A DNA stretch of 64,000 bases from Pseudomonas frederiksbergensis (GTDB taxonomy: Bacteria > Pseudomonadota > Gammaproteobacteria > Pseudomonadales > Pseudomonadaceae). The stretch is taken from positions 248,001-312,000 of the forward strand of contig NZ_MOBP01000006.1 in the NCBI RefSeq assembly GCF_003732665.1. Direction: 5' to 3'. Under the pieces are notes generated by a model. That model worked only from the letters and a program-made list of their open reading frames with translations, was not told the origin of the DNA and ran no database searches. A program made the translations under genes and the position numbers. Positions within the stretch are counted from its first letter, which is position 1. Each line of letters begins with the position of its first letter. This document shows, piece by piece, positions 8,771 to 16,351 of this stretch.

Positions 8771-9103
8771 TTACTTGACGGCTTTGACTGCTTTCGCGGG
8801 TTTCACCGGTTCGGCGTCTTCAACCACCTCGACAGGTTCAACCACTTCAGCAGGCGCGCTCAGCAATTCGGACAGTGCGTCCGGCTGGCTCTTGAACGCC
8901 TTGGCGAACACATCGCGGTTCTTCGCCATGTAGATCCCGGCTTCTTCCACTTGCTGTTCGCTCAGGGACGGCACGGCTTTTTGCAACACTTCAGCCAGCA
9001 ATTCGGCCAGTTCGAGCATTTTGTCATGACGGTCAGCTTCGGCTTTATCCATGAACAAGCGCTCCAGATCTCGGCTGCTGCGGTATACCACTTCGACGGC
9101 CAT
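8771..9103 (-). CDS. yebG: YebG-family SOS-response protein
   Basis: 110 residues. The N-terminus MAVEVVYRSSRDLERLFMDK and the central block DKMLELAELLAEVL match the YebG family, whose E. coli member is a LexA-regulated DNA-damage protein of unknown biochemical role. The last 35 or so residues are a low-complexity tail rich in Val, Glu, Pro, Ala and Lys (PAKAVKAVK end), longer than in E. coli. GAGGTGG lies upstream of the ATG, and a near-consensus LexA box lies 43 bases upstream. Confidence 0.9.
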   Translation of the reverse strand: MAVEVVYRSSRDLERLFMDKAEADRHDKMLELAELLAEVLQKAVPSLSEQQVEEAGIYMAKNRDVFAKAFKSQPDALSELLSAPAEVVEPVEVVEDAEPVKPAKAVKAVK

Positions 9104-9146
9104 TCACCACCTCACATGCCTTCACATTAAGTTGTCTTCGCGACTA

Positions 9147-9162
9147 CTGTATCTATATACAG
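9147..9162 (-). promoter_or_regulatory. LexA (SOS) box upstream of yebG
   Basis: CTGTATCTATATACAG matches the gammaproteobacterial LexA consensus CTG-N10-CAG with an AT-rich centre and near-perfect dyad symmetry. Its position before yebG agrees with known SOS control of that gene. Confidence 0.9.
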
Positions 9163-9251
9163 CGAAAAGGATAAGCGAATCCCTGCGCTTTGGGTAGTGG
9201 CTTTTCAATGTAGACCTAAATTGGCGTTTGTCAGGTAAACCGTGTTGCCCC

Positions 9252-9320
9252 ATTCGCGAGCAAGCCCGCTCCCACAGGTTCAACGCTGACCCTTGTGGGA
9301 GCGGGCTTGCTCGCGAAGGC
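9252..9320. repeat. REP pair in tail-to-tail arrangement
   Basis: Left arm TTCGCGAGCAAGCCCGCTCC and right arm GTGGGAGCGGGCTTGCTCGC face each other in the opposite order to the 90-bp REPINs, with a spacer of about 17 bases. It lies in the 358-base gap between yebG and psiE, which otherwise contains only the LexA box. Confidence 0.88.
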
Positions 9321-9461
9321 GTCGGTCCGATCACCGCCGAAGTGTCTCATATCACGCGGCCATCATCTCAATCCACAGTCTCTGGCCTTTTTTCTGCATG
9401 CAGAACAATCGTCACGTCCAACCGGCATCATCCGCTCGAACCGAGCTAAGGAAGAATCATC

Positions 9462-9962
9462 GTGAAAATCAACTGGGCCGAGAACCTGCGGCAGAACGTG
9501 CATCAACTGGCCGAGTCCCTGGGCAACCTGTTCGTCGAGACCTTCCACTACCTGGCGCTGTTCGCCATCGGTGCGGTGACCGCGTGGGCAGCGGTGATGG
9601 AGTTCTTGCAGATGATCGAGGCGGGGCACATCAAGATCGATGACATCCTGCTGCTGTTCATCTACCTGGAATTGGGTGCGATGGTCGGGATTTACTTCAA
9701 GACCAACCACATGCCGGTGCGCTTCCTGATCTACGTGGCAATCACCGCGTTGACGCGGCTGCTGATCTCTAACGTCTCGCACCACAACCCGCCGGACATC
9801 GGCATCATCTACCTGTGCGGCGGGATTCTGCTGCTGGCGTTTTCGATTCTGGTGGTGCGTTACGCCTCGTCGCAATTTCCTTCGGTGAAGATCGAGAACC
9901 CGCAGCGCAAGATCGGCGCGGGTTCCGGTGAACATCCCGAAGTGGAGAAGGGCGAGCTTTAA
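9462..9962 (+). CDS. psiE: PsiE-family inner-membrane protein
   Basis: 166 residues with four hydrophobic segments (YLALFAIGAVTAWAAVM, ILLLFIYLELGAMVGIYF, FLIYVAITALTRLLI and IIYLCGGILLLAFSILVV). Matches PsiE, the phosphate-starvation-inducible membrane protein of enterobacteria; function unknown. GTG start at 9462 with AAGGAAG upstream. Its TAA stop overlaps the TAA stop of the convergent DUF3509 gene within the four bases TTAA. Confidence 0.87.
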   Translation: MKINWAENLRQNVHQLAESLGNLFVETFHYLALFAIGAVTAWAAVMEFLQMIEAGHIKIDDILLLFIYLELGAMVGIYFKTNHMPVRFLIYVAITALTRLLISNVSHHNPPDIGIIYLCGGILLLAFSILVVRYASSQFPSVKIENPQRKIGAGSGEHPEVEKGEL

Positions 9963-10276
9963 AGGCGCATGGCTGGCCGTGCGTGACCTTTGACTTGAGG
10001 CGGCGGCAGGTTGCGATTGTCGCCGTCGGTCATGGCTTCGAGGATGGCCACGGCGCTGTGGCCCTGTTCGATGGCAATGCCGAACTGAATGCTTTGCACC
10101 AGACGCTTGAGGCGTTTGGGGTCATTGCGTTGTTCGGCGCTGATCATGCGCTTGGCCACTATGTGGCCGCTGTTGGACAGGGTCAGCATGATGCTGCCGT
10201 CCAGACCCTGAATGCTCAGGTTGATCTGATAATCCGGTGCAAAGGCATCGGTAATGAGCTGAAAAGGGTTGTCCAT
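9959..10276 (-). CDS. DUF3509 family protein
   Basis: 105 residues, small soluble protein: MDNPFQLITDAFAPDYQINL at the start, a predicted beta sheet (GSIMLTLSNSGHIVAKRMIS) and a helix with LKRLVQSIQFGIAIEQG. Matches the Pseudomonas-restricted DUF3509 family from memory; role unknown. Convergent with psiE and sharing overlapping stop codons. The 275-base stretch to the next gene holds only a terminator-like hairpin at 10444-10471. Confidence 0.8.
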   Translation of the reverse strand: MDNPFQLITDAFAPDYQINLSIQGLDGSIMLTLSNSGHIVAKRMISAEQRNDPKRLKRLVQSIQFGIAIEQGHSAVAILEAMTDGDNRNLPPPQVKGHARPAMRL

Positions 10277-10443
10277 AATGCGTCACCGCCTGATTGAACG
10301 TGCAGTTGTTGACCGGCCATGATCGGGTTGGTTCGCAATACCAGACCATCGGCATTCCATGTTCATGTGCTTTCATCCGTGTCGCACATGGACCGTAGCA
10401 AGGGCCATGCCGGGAAAACTGTCGGACAATAAAACGGGCATGA

Positions 10444-10471
10444 AAAAGGCGAACGGTCATGTTCGCCTTTT
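10444..10471 (-). terminator. Rho-independent terminator after the Ig-like hypothetical gene
   Basis: Perfect stem AAAAGGCGAAC / GTTCGCCTTTT with a 6-base loop; A and T runs on both sides let it work in either direction. It lies about 80 bases beyond the stop codon of the minus-strand gene ending at 10552. Confidence 0.8.
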
Positions 10472-10551
10472 CTGATTTGCCCGATTCAGGGCAAAAGTAC
10501 TGCGGGTGCAACGGAAGCGGTCAGCAAGTGAATAGTTGATATTCATCGCCC

Positions 10552-11172
10552 TTAGCCGGTAACCGTTACTGGAACAAAGGCTGCCCATAAAATGCCGTTC
10601 TTGCCATCCAGTTGTTGGCGGGCAGTAAAGCTGAACGCCCCCACTGGCAAAGCGACTGTAATGGGGACACTCCAAATCCCTTCGTTGTTCACGGTGCCTT
10701 GGCCGTAAATGACGTTGGGATTGCCGTGCTTCACCACTTGGATTATTGCGCGTGGATAGCCTCCATTACCGGTAATAGTAGGTGTTCTACCCACCGTCGC
10801 ACCTGCGACGGGGGAGGTAATAACCGGCGCGGGCAAATGATACAGATGCCAATCATTGGATCGTCTATGACTGGCTTGCATCCTCTGCCATTGAAGAACT
10901 TCAAAGGTGTTGAGTCCAGGACGCAAATCTTGTTGAAACGTCAGCCGGAAATTGCCATTGCTGGGTTGTTGCTCAGGACTCAAGGCGTCCTCGCGGCCTA
11001 TGGAAACCACCCTGACATTGCGGCCGGGATGGCAAGTGCCAGTAATGATTGGGCGAGCAACACTGACAGTTCTGTCACCGGGTCCGGTAATCACTGGACT
11101 TATATCACCTCCACCGTCGGGCATGTCTGCATGAATGGTCGAGTTATCGGATTTATCTTTTGCTTTTGACAT
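10552..11172 (-). CDS. Hypothetical protein with two Ig-like/beta-sandwich repeats
   Basis: 206 residues. Two similar segments are visible: SPVITGPGDRTVSVARPIITG (about residues 26-45) and APVITSPVAGATVGRTPTITG (about 115-135), each followed by a beta-rich stretch with a VRVV or IIQVV strand. The pattern resembles bacterial Ig-like or carbohydrate-binding adhesion modules. No signal peptide is seen. Start at 11172 (MSKAKDK) is chosen over upstream ATGs at 11187 and 11193 because GAGGAA stands 8-12 bases before it. Composition is lower in GC than its neighbours. Function unknown. Confidence 0.7.
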   Translation of the reverse strand: MSKAKDKSDNSTIHADMPDGGGDISPVITGPGDRTVSVARPIITGTCHPGRNVRVVSIGREDALSPEQQPSNGNFRLTFQQDLRPGLNTFEVLQWQRMQASHRRSNDWHLYHLPAPVITSPVAGATVGRTPTITGNGGYPRAIIQVVKHGNPNVIYGQGTVNNEGIWSVPITVALPVGAFSFTARQQLDGKNGILWAAFVPVTVTG

Positions 11173-11293
11173 GATGCAGTTCCTCATCAACATGGATGGA
11201 AACTCATTTCTACAACTCGAGCGGTGAAGCGACTACCTGTTAAAAGTACCAGTTCCGACAGGTGGTAACACCGAGCCCGAGTTGTCTAAGCCG

Positions 11294-12670
11294 TCAACAC
11301 TCCACCCAACTCACCGCCAACCCGCCCCGTGAAGTCTCTTTGTATTTGTCCTGCATGTCGGCGCCGGTATCGCGCATGGTGCGGATGACCCGATCCAGGG
11401 AAATGAAGTGTTTGCCGTCGCCGCGCAGGGCCATTTGTGTGGCGTTGATCGCCTTCACCGCCGCGATGGCGTTGCGTTCGATGCACGGCACTTGCACCAA
11501 GCCACCGACCGGATCGCAGGTCAGGCCGAGGTTGTGTTCCAGGCCGATTTCGGCGGCGTTTTCCAGTTGCTCCGGTGTGGCGCCGAGCACATCTGCCAGA
11601 CCGGCGGCGGCCATGGCGCAGGCGGATCCGACTTCGCCCTGGCAACCGACTTCGGCGCCGGAGATCGAGGCGTTTTTCTTGCAGAGAATGCCCACGGCCG
11701 CCGCGCCGAGGAAGAACGCGACCACGTCATCGTCCGACGCGTCCGGGTTGAATTTCATGTAGTAGTGCAGCACCGCCGGAATGATCCCCGCCGCGCCGTT
11801 GGTAGGTGCGGTGACCATGCGTCCACCGGCGGCGTTTTCTTCGTTGACGGCGAGGGCGAACAGGTTGACCCATTCCATCGCGGACAGCGTGGAAGTGATG
11901 ACATTCGGCTTGCCGATTTCCAACAGGCTGCGGTGCAATTTCGCGGCGCGACGCGGAACATTCAGACCGCCAGGCAGGATGCCTTCATGCAGCAGGCCTT
12001 GCTCGACGCACTCGCGCATCACCGACCAGATATGCAGCAAGCCCTGACGGATTTCAGCCTCACTGCGCCAGGCCAGTTCGTTGGCCATCATCAACTCGGA
12101 AACCCGCAGGCCATGCTGGTTGCACAGCCTGAGCAATTCGGCGGCGCTGGAAAAATCGTACGGCAGCACCACGTCGCTGGTCGGCGCGATGCCGGACTCG
12201 GCTTCGGCTGCTTCGATGATGAAACCGCCGCCCACCGAGTAGTAGGTTTGTTCCCACAACTCGCCGGTTTCGCCGAAGGCTGTCAGGGACATCGCATTGG
12301 GGTGGTAGGGCAGGCTTTCTTCCAGCAGTAGGAGATCGCGCTGCCAGTTGAAGGCAATGGTGGTTTTGCCCGCAAGGGACAGTTCACCGGTTTCCCGCAG
12401 GCGCTGGATGCGTGGATCGATAGACGTCGGATCAATGCTGTCCGGCCATTCGCCCATCAGGCCCATGACGCAGGCGCGGTCGGTGGCGTGACCGACGCCG
12501 GTCGCCGACAGGGAGCCATAGAGACGGATTTCCACCCGCCGTACGTCGGCCAGCAAATGCTGGTCAATCAGGGCCTGGGCGAAGGTCGCGGCGGCGCGCA
12601 TCGGGCCGACGGTGTGGGAGCTGGACGGACCGATGCCGACTTTGAAGAGATCGAAAACACTGATAGCCAT
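11294..12670 (-). CDS. sdaA: L-serine ammonia-lyase (4Fe-4S)
   Basis: 458 residues. Deaminates L-serine to pyruvate and ammonia in the cytoplasm. N-terminal beta domain ([20 protein letters not shown]) and C-terminal alpha domain. Cysteines for the oxygen-labile Fe-S cluster occur in [15 protein letters not shown] and [14 protein letters not shown]. The ATG at 12670 ([10 protein letters not shown]) is the family start; the frame is open 18 codons more without a convincing site. Divergent from a LysR regulator across a 135-base region with a strong palindrome. Confidence 0.95.
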   Translation of the reverse strand: MAISVFDLFKVGIGPSSSHTVGPMRAAATFAQALIDQHLLADVRRVEIRLYGSLSATGVGHATDRACVMGLMGEWPDSIDPTSIDPRIQRLRETGELSLAGKTTIAFNWQRDLLLLEESLPYHPNAMSLTAFGETGELWEQTYYSVGGGFIIEAAEAESGIAPTSDVVLPYDFSSAAELLRLCNQHGLRVSELMMANELAWRSEAEIRQGLLHIWSVMRECVEQGLLHEGILPGGLNVPRRAAKLHRSLLEIGKPNVITSTLSAMEWVNLFALAVNEENAAGGRMVTAPTNGAAGIIPAVLHYYMKFNPDASDDDVVAFFLGAAAVGILCKKNASISGAEVGCQGEVGSACAMAAAGLADVLGATPEQLENAAEIGLEHNLGLTCDPVGGLVQVPCIERNAIAAVKAINATQMALRGDGKHFISLDRVIRTMRDTGADMQDKYKETSRGGLAVSWVEC

Positions 12671-12715
12671 GCTAAAGCCTATACAAGCAATGGAAGAGGA
12701 ATCGCTGCCATTTTT

Positions 12716-12760
12716 GTAGGACAAGCGCAGTATCGGCGATACTGCCTACCTCGGTCCTAC
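12716..12760. promoter_or_regulatory. Nested inverted repeats between sdaA and the LysR gene
   Basis: A perfect 19-base palindrome GCAGTATCG-G-CGATACTGC (12727-12745) lies inside a second inverted repeat GTAGGAC (12716-12722) / GTCCTAC (12754-12760). Placed in the divergent promoter region, it is a good candidate operator for the adjacent LysR-type regulator; alternatively the outer repeat is REP debris. Confidence 0.6.
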
Positions 12761-12805
12761 GTGACCAACGAAACTTCCTACTACAGCCTTTAGCAGGACT
12801 AAACG

Positions 12806-13753
12806 ATGAGTCGTCAATTGCATGCCCAGACCTACGTCTGGCTGCACGTGTTTTCCTGTGCCGCGCGGCACTTGTCGTTCACCCGTTGCGCCGAAGAACT
12901 GCACATTACGCCGGGTGCGGTCAGTCAGCAGATCCGACAGCTGGAAGAGCGCTTGGGCTTTCGCCTGTTTCACCGTCGCGCTCGCGGCGTGGAATTGAGC
13001 GCTGAGGGCCAGCGACTGGCCATCACTGTGAACGAGGCTTACGGCAGCATCGACGCTGAATTGCGACGACTGGACGCCGGGATGATCAGCGGGACGTTGC
13101 GCCTGCGCTCAATTCCATCGTTCCTGAGCAAATGGCTAACCCCGCGCCTGCCGCGTTTGCAGCAACGTTTCCCGGACATTCAACTGCGACTGGTGGCCGA
13201 GGACAGCAGCGTGCCGTTGCACGAGGGCGATTTCGACCTGGCCATCGACCTGAATGACGGCAGTTACCCCGGATTGTTATCCACAGCCTTGCTCGACGAA
13301 CAAATTTTCCCGGTCTGCGCTCCCAGCCTGTTGCGCGGGCGCCCACCGCTGCACGGCCCGGCGGACCTGATGCATTTTCCGTTGCTGCACGACATCACCG
13401 CCTGGCGCGGCAGCTACGAGTACGCGGAGTGGGAGTTTTACCTGAATGCCATCGGCTTCGAAGGCGCCGACGTACGGCGCGGACACACATTCAATCGCAA
13501 TCACCTGACCATCGAGGCGGCGATCGCCGGCATGGGCGTGGCGATTGCGCGGCGAACCTTGCTCAACGATGAGCTGGAGCGGGGGACGTTGATTGTGCCG
13601 TTTGGCCTGGCGGTGCCGAATCACAAACGCTACATGTTGCTGTATGCGCCGGGAGCGCTGAGCCATCCGGGCGTGCGTGCGGTGCATGATTGGCTGGTGG
13701 AGGAAGCGGGGGTTTTTCGCAGTTTGCATCCGCTGGCAGAGCAGCAGATGTGA
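12806..13753 (+). CDS. LysR-family regulator, probably of sdaA
   Basis: 315 residues. Winged HTH at residues 18-65 (LSFTRCAEELHITPGAVSQQ), then an effector domain of the GcvA/AmpR/DsdC-like subgroup (LRLRSIPSFLSKWLTPRLPR). AGGAC stands upstream of the ATG. LysR regulators usually control the divergent neighbour, so regulation of sdaA by serine or a related amino acid is inferred. The long palindrome in the shared region supports this. Confidence 0.88.
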   Translation: MSRQLHAQTYVWLHVFSCAARHLSFTRCAEELHITPGAVSQQIRQLEERLGFRLFHRRARGVELSAEGQRLAITVNEAYGSIDAELRRLDAGMISGTLRLRSIPSFLSKWLTPRLPRLQQRFPDIQLRLVAEDSSVPLHEGDFDLAIDLNDGSYPGLLSTALLDEQIFPVCAPSLLRGRPPLHGPADLMHFPLLHDITAWRGSYEYAEWEFYLNAIGFEGADVRRGHTFNRNHLTIEAAIAGMGVAIARRTLLNDELERGTLIVPFGLAVPNHKRYMLLYAPGALSHPGVRAVHDWLVEEAGVFRSLHPLAEQQM

Positions 13754-13966
13754 GTATTTGTGACAAAGAAGTGAATCGACCCAACTCCCGACCTTAACAG
13801 CGCCTTTGCTCCTTGTCCGGCTTTTTTTGCGTCTGAAAAATTATCTTTTTTTAGGGGTTGAAATGTTCTGCGCACAGACCGATTGTGTAAGTAAGAGGTC
13901 ACGGTGATGACGCCCAAGGGCCAGCCGACCGGCCTCTCGCGAGCTAGCTGAAATAAGGGATGAACT

Positions 13967-14374
13967 ATGCAAATCCAAGTCAACAGTGATAACCATATTC
14001 AAAGCAGCATCCGACTGGAGGAGTGGGTACGTACTACCATTGAGAGCACGCTCGAACGTTACGAAGAGGACCTGACCCGCGTCGAGGTTCACCTGCGGGA
14101 CGAAAACGGCGACAAGCCCGGACCGCATGACATGCGCTGCCAACTGGAGGCGCGGCCTAAAGGTCACCAGCCTATTTCCGTGACCCATAAAGCCGATACC
14201 CTTGAACAAGCGATCGACGGGGCGGCCGAGAAACTTGAACACGCGCTTGAACATCTGTTCGGCAAACTGCGGGGCAAGCCACGTGCCGCGGTCGTGCCAT
14301 TCGAGAGAGTTGCAGCCGATGCGCTGCTGGAAGACGAATTCCTCGAGAACGAACAGGCTGCGCAAAACGGCTGA
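13967..14374 (+). CDS. HPF/RaiA-family ribosome-associated protein
   Basis: 135 residues. Beta-alpha-beta-beta-beta-alpha fold of the ribosome hibernation family: MQIQVNSDNHIQSS, ERYEEDLTRVEVHLRDENGD, then a helix DTLEQAIDGAAEKLEHALEH. Members bind the small subunit and inhibit translation or promote ribosome dimers. It is a divergent, stand-alone member, not the rpoN-linked hpf. Start at 13967 has AAGGGATG upstream; the 213-base leader region shows partial inverted repeats but no firm promoter call. A strong terminator follows. Confidence 0.82.
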   Translation: MQIQVNSDNHIQSSIRLEEWVRTTIESTLERYEEDLTRVEVHLRDENGDKPGPHDMRCQLEARPKGHQPISVTHKADTLEQAIDGAAEKLEHALEHLFGKLRGKPRAAVVPFERVAADALLEDEFLENEQAAQNG

Positions 14375-14410
14375 TAACTGATTCGGTTTTTACCTTTTCA
14401 CCACTGACAA

Positions 14411-14442
14411 ACGGGTCTGCTTATGCAGGCCCGTTTTTGTTT
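14411..14442 (+). terminator. Rho-independent terminator after the HPF-like gene
   Basis: Stem ACGGGTCTGC / GCAGGCCCGT (one G-T pair) with loop TTAT, followed by TTTTGTTT. Confidence 0.88.
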
Positions 14443-14552
14443 GTGGGTACTTTCGCCCCTCGAAAAACCTGATAGGCATTGCCTATAAATTTTGCTGAGC
14501 GCGTTACGTTTTTTGATGTAAGGGAAAAGCGGTATATGACAGGGAGAGTCAC

Positions 14553-16199
14553 ATGGAAAGCAATATCACTAACCGGAAGCGGATCCTATCGTCCGTAGCT
14601 ACTGCGATATTTTTTGGCGTGGGCATTCCGTGCGTCACAAATGCCGAGATCGATATCCGGGAACTTTCGATCCCTGAGATCGAAAGAGCTTTTTACAATA
14701 GAACCTATACATCAGAGCAGTTGACCGGACTATTTCTCGCCCGCATCGAAAAATTCAACCCGTACTACAACGCCTTTACGGCGATGAACTCGAAGGCGCT
14801 TGATGAGGCCCGCGATATAGATCGTCGACGTAAAGCCGGGGAGCAACTTGGACCGCTGGCCGGCATTCCGGTTGTGGTGAAGGACACCATGGACATGGCT
14901 GGGCTTCCTTCTACAGCAGGTTATGCGCCACTTTCATCGAGGGCAGGAGGCTTCGATCTGATTCCCGAGAAGGATTCGGCAGTCGTGCAGCGCTTGAGGG
15001 CTGCCGGAGCGATCATTCTGGCGAAAACCAATGTGCCGGTGTTCTCTGGAAACCCGGCTAACGCCAATGACAGTTGGGCCGGCGTGACTTACAACGCGCT
15101 TAACCGGTCCTGGTCTCCGGGTGGTTCGTCTGCGGGGACGGGGACGGCTGTTGCGGCGAACTTTGCCGTGGTGGGGCTGGCGGAAGAGACCGGTGGGTCC
15201 ATTCAGAACCCGGCCGGTGCGCAGAGTCTGGTGGGCATCAAACCGACCTTTGGTCTGGTTCCGAACTCTGGAGTGATTCCTCAAGCCGGCTCCACACGCG
15301 ATGTCGTTGGCCCGATTGCCCGCACTGTGCGGGATGCGGCGATGACCCTCGACGTGTTGGCGGGTTACACCCTGGAGGACCCCAAGACCACCGCTGCATT
15401 CGGCAATATCCCGCAGGGTGGGTACACGTCGGGTTTGCAGGTCGGGGCTTTAAAAGGCAAGCGGATCGGGCTGTTGGGGCCTGGCTGGAGTGTAACCCTG
15501 GGAAAATTGCCGCCCCAGACCAAGGCTCAGTATCGCAAGGCCATCGCGCAAATCGAGGCTCTGGGGGCGATTGCCGTGGTAGACCCGTTCGCAGGCTCAG
15601 GTTTTGTCAGTCTGGCGCCGGCCGACGGCAGCTATGACCCGCGAGGGTCAGATGCGCACGCCTATGACCTGGATCTTTATCTCAAAAACCTGGGGGAAAG
15701 TGCAGTTGTTCATTCGCTGGATGAGTTGCAGGTAAAGATCGGCGTCAATCTCTTCGAGAAGGGTGGTCCCCTCGATTACTACGCCGAACAACTGCCTATA
15801 CTGCAACAGTCCTACAAAAAACCAGGCATTGCACCTGATCTTTCCGACTTTACCCAGCTTCGGGAAAACTACCTGCGGGTGTTTAATCAGGTCATGGATG
15901 AAAACAACCTGGATGCACTGGTCTTCCCGCAAATGGTCGAGCCAGTGGGCGATGTGTATGAAAGTTTCATAGAGTCTACAAGCTCCTCACCCATCAATAT
16001 CGCCGGCGTGCCGGGCGTCGTCGTACCCAGTGGTGCGTATCCGGGAGGCCAGCCGTTCTCGTTGATCTTTATCGGGCGCTTGTGGAGTGAAGGCCAGTTG
16101 CAGGCCTATGCGTTTGATTACGAGCATGCGGTAAAGGGGCGACTCGTTCCTGCCTCATTGGCAACCACCCCTGGACCGAAGTCTGAGCAATTCAACTGA
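14553..16199 (+). CDS. Exported amidase-signature hydrolase
   Basis: 548 residues. Amidase-signature enzyme with the complete Ser-cisSer-Lys triad: K110 (VVVKD), S192 (GGSSAGTG) and S216 (TGGSIQNP). A signal peptide (basic MESNITNRKR, hydrophobic segment, then VTNA-EID) predicts periplasmic or secreted location, unlike GatA or cytoplasmic indole-acetamide hydrolases. Substrate cannot be read from sequence; peptide amides, aryl amides or amidated polysaccharides are possible. GGGAG precedes the ATG. No cotranscribed partner; followed by a large inverted repeat. Confidence 0.87.
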   Translation: MESNITNRKRILSSVATAIFFGVGIPCVTNAEIDIRELSIPEIERAFYNRTYTSEQLTGLFLARIEKFNPYYNAFTAMNSKALDEARDIDRRRKAGEQLGPLAGIPVVVKDTMDMAGLPSTAGYAPLSSRAGGFDLIPEKDSAVVQRLRAAGAIILAKTNVPVFSGNPANANDSWAGVTYNALNRSWSPGGSSAGTGTAVAANFAVVGLAEETGGSIQNPAGAQSLVGIKPTFGLVPNSGVIPQAGSTRDVVGPIARTVRDAAMTLDVLAGYTLEDPKTTAAFGNIPQGGYTSGLQVGALKGKRIGLLGPGWSVTLGKLPPQTKAQYRKAIAQIEALGAIAVVDPFAGSGFVSLAPADGSYDPRGSDAHAYDLDLYLKNLGESAVVHSLDELQVKIGVNLFEKGGPLDYYAEQLPILQQSYKKPGIAPDLSDFTQLRENYLRVFNQVMDENNLDALVFPQMVEPVGDVYESFIESTSSSPINIAGVPGVVVPSGAYPGGQPFSLIFIGRLWSEGQLQAYAFDYEHAVKGRLVPASLATTPGPKSEQFN

Positions 16200-16231
16200 A
16201 CCACCCCCGAGATAATGGGGCTGGTTGTTTT

Positions 16232-16342
16232 GATCGTTCCCACGCTCTGCGTAGGAATGCAGCCCGGGACGCTCCGCGTCCCATCAAAAGCCGAACGCGG
16301 AGCGTCCGTTGAGGCATTCCCACACAGAGCGTGGGAACGATC
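16232..16342. repeat. 111-bp compound inverted repeat (GATCGTTCCCACGCTCTGCG type)
   Basis: Outer arms GATCGTTCCCACGCTCTG and CAGAGCGTGGGAACGATC pair perfectly; inner arms GGAATGC/GGCATTCC and ACGCTCCGCGT/ACGCGGAGCGT add further stems. This is a different repeat family from the REPINs elsewhere in the window. It lies between the convergent amidase and fecA genes and could serve as a bidirectional transcription barrier. Confidence 0.85.
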
Positions 16343-16351
16343 GTGTCAGGG

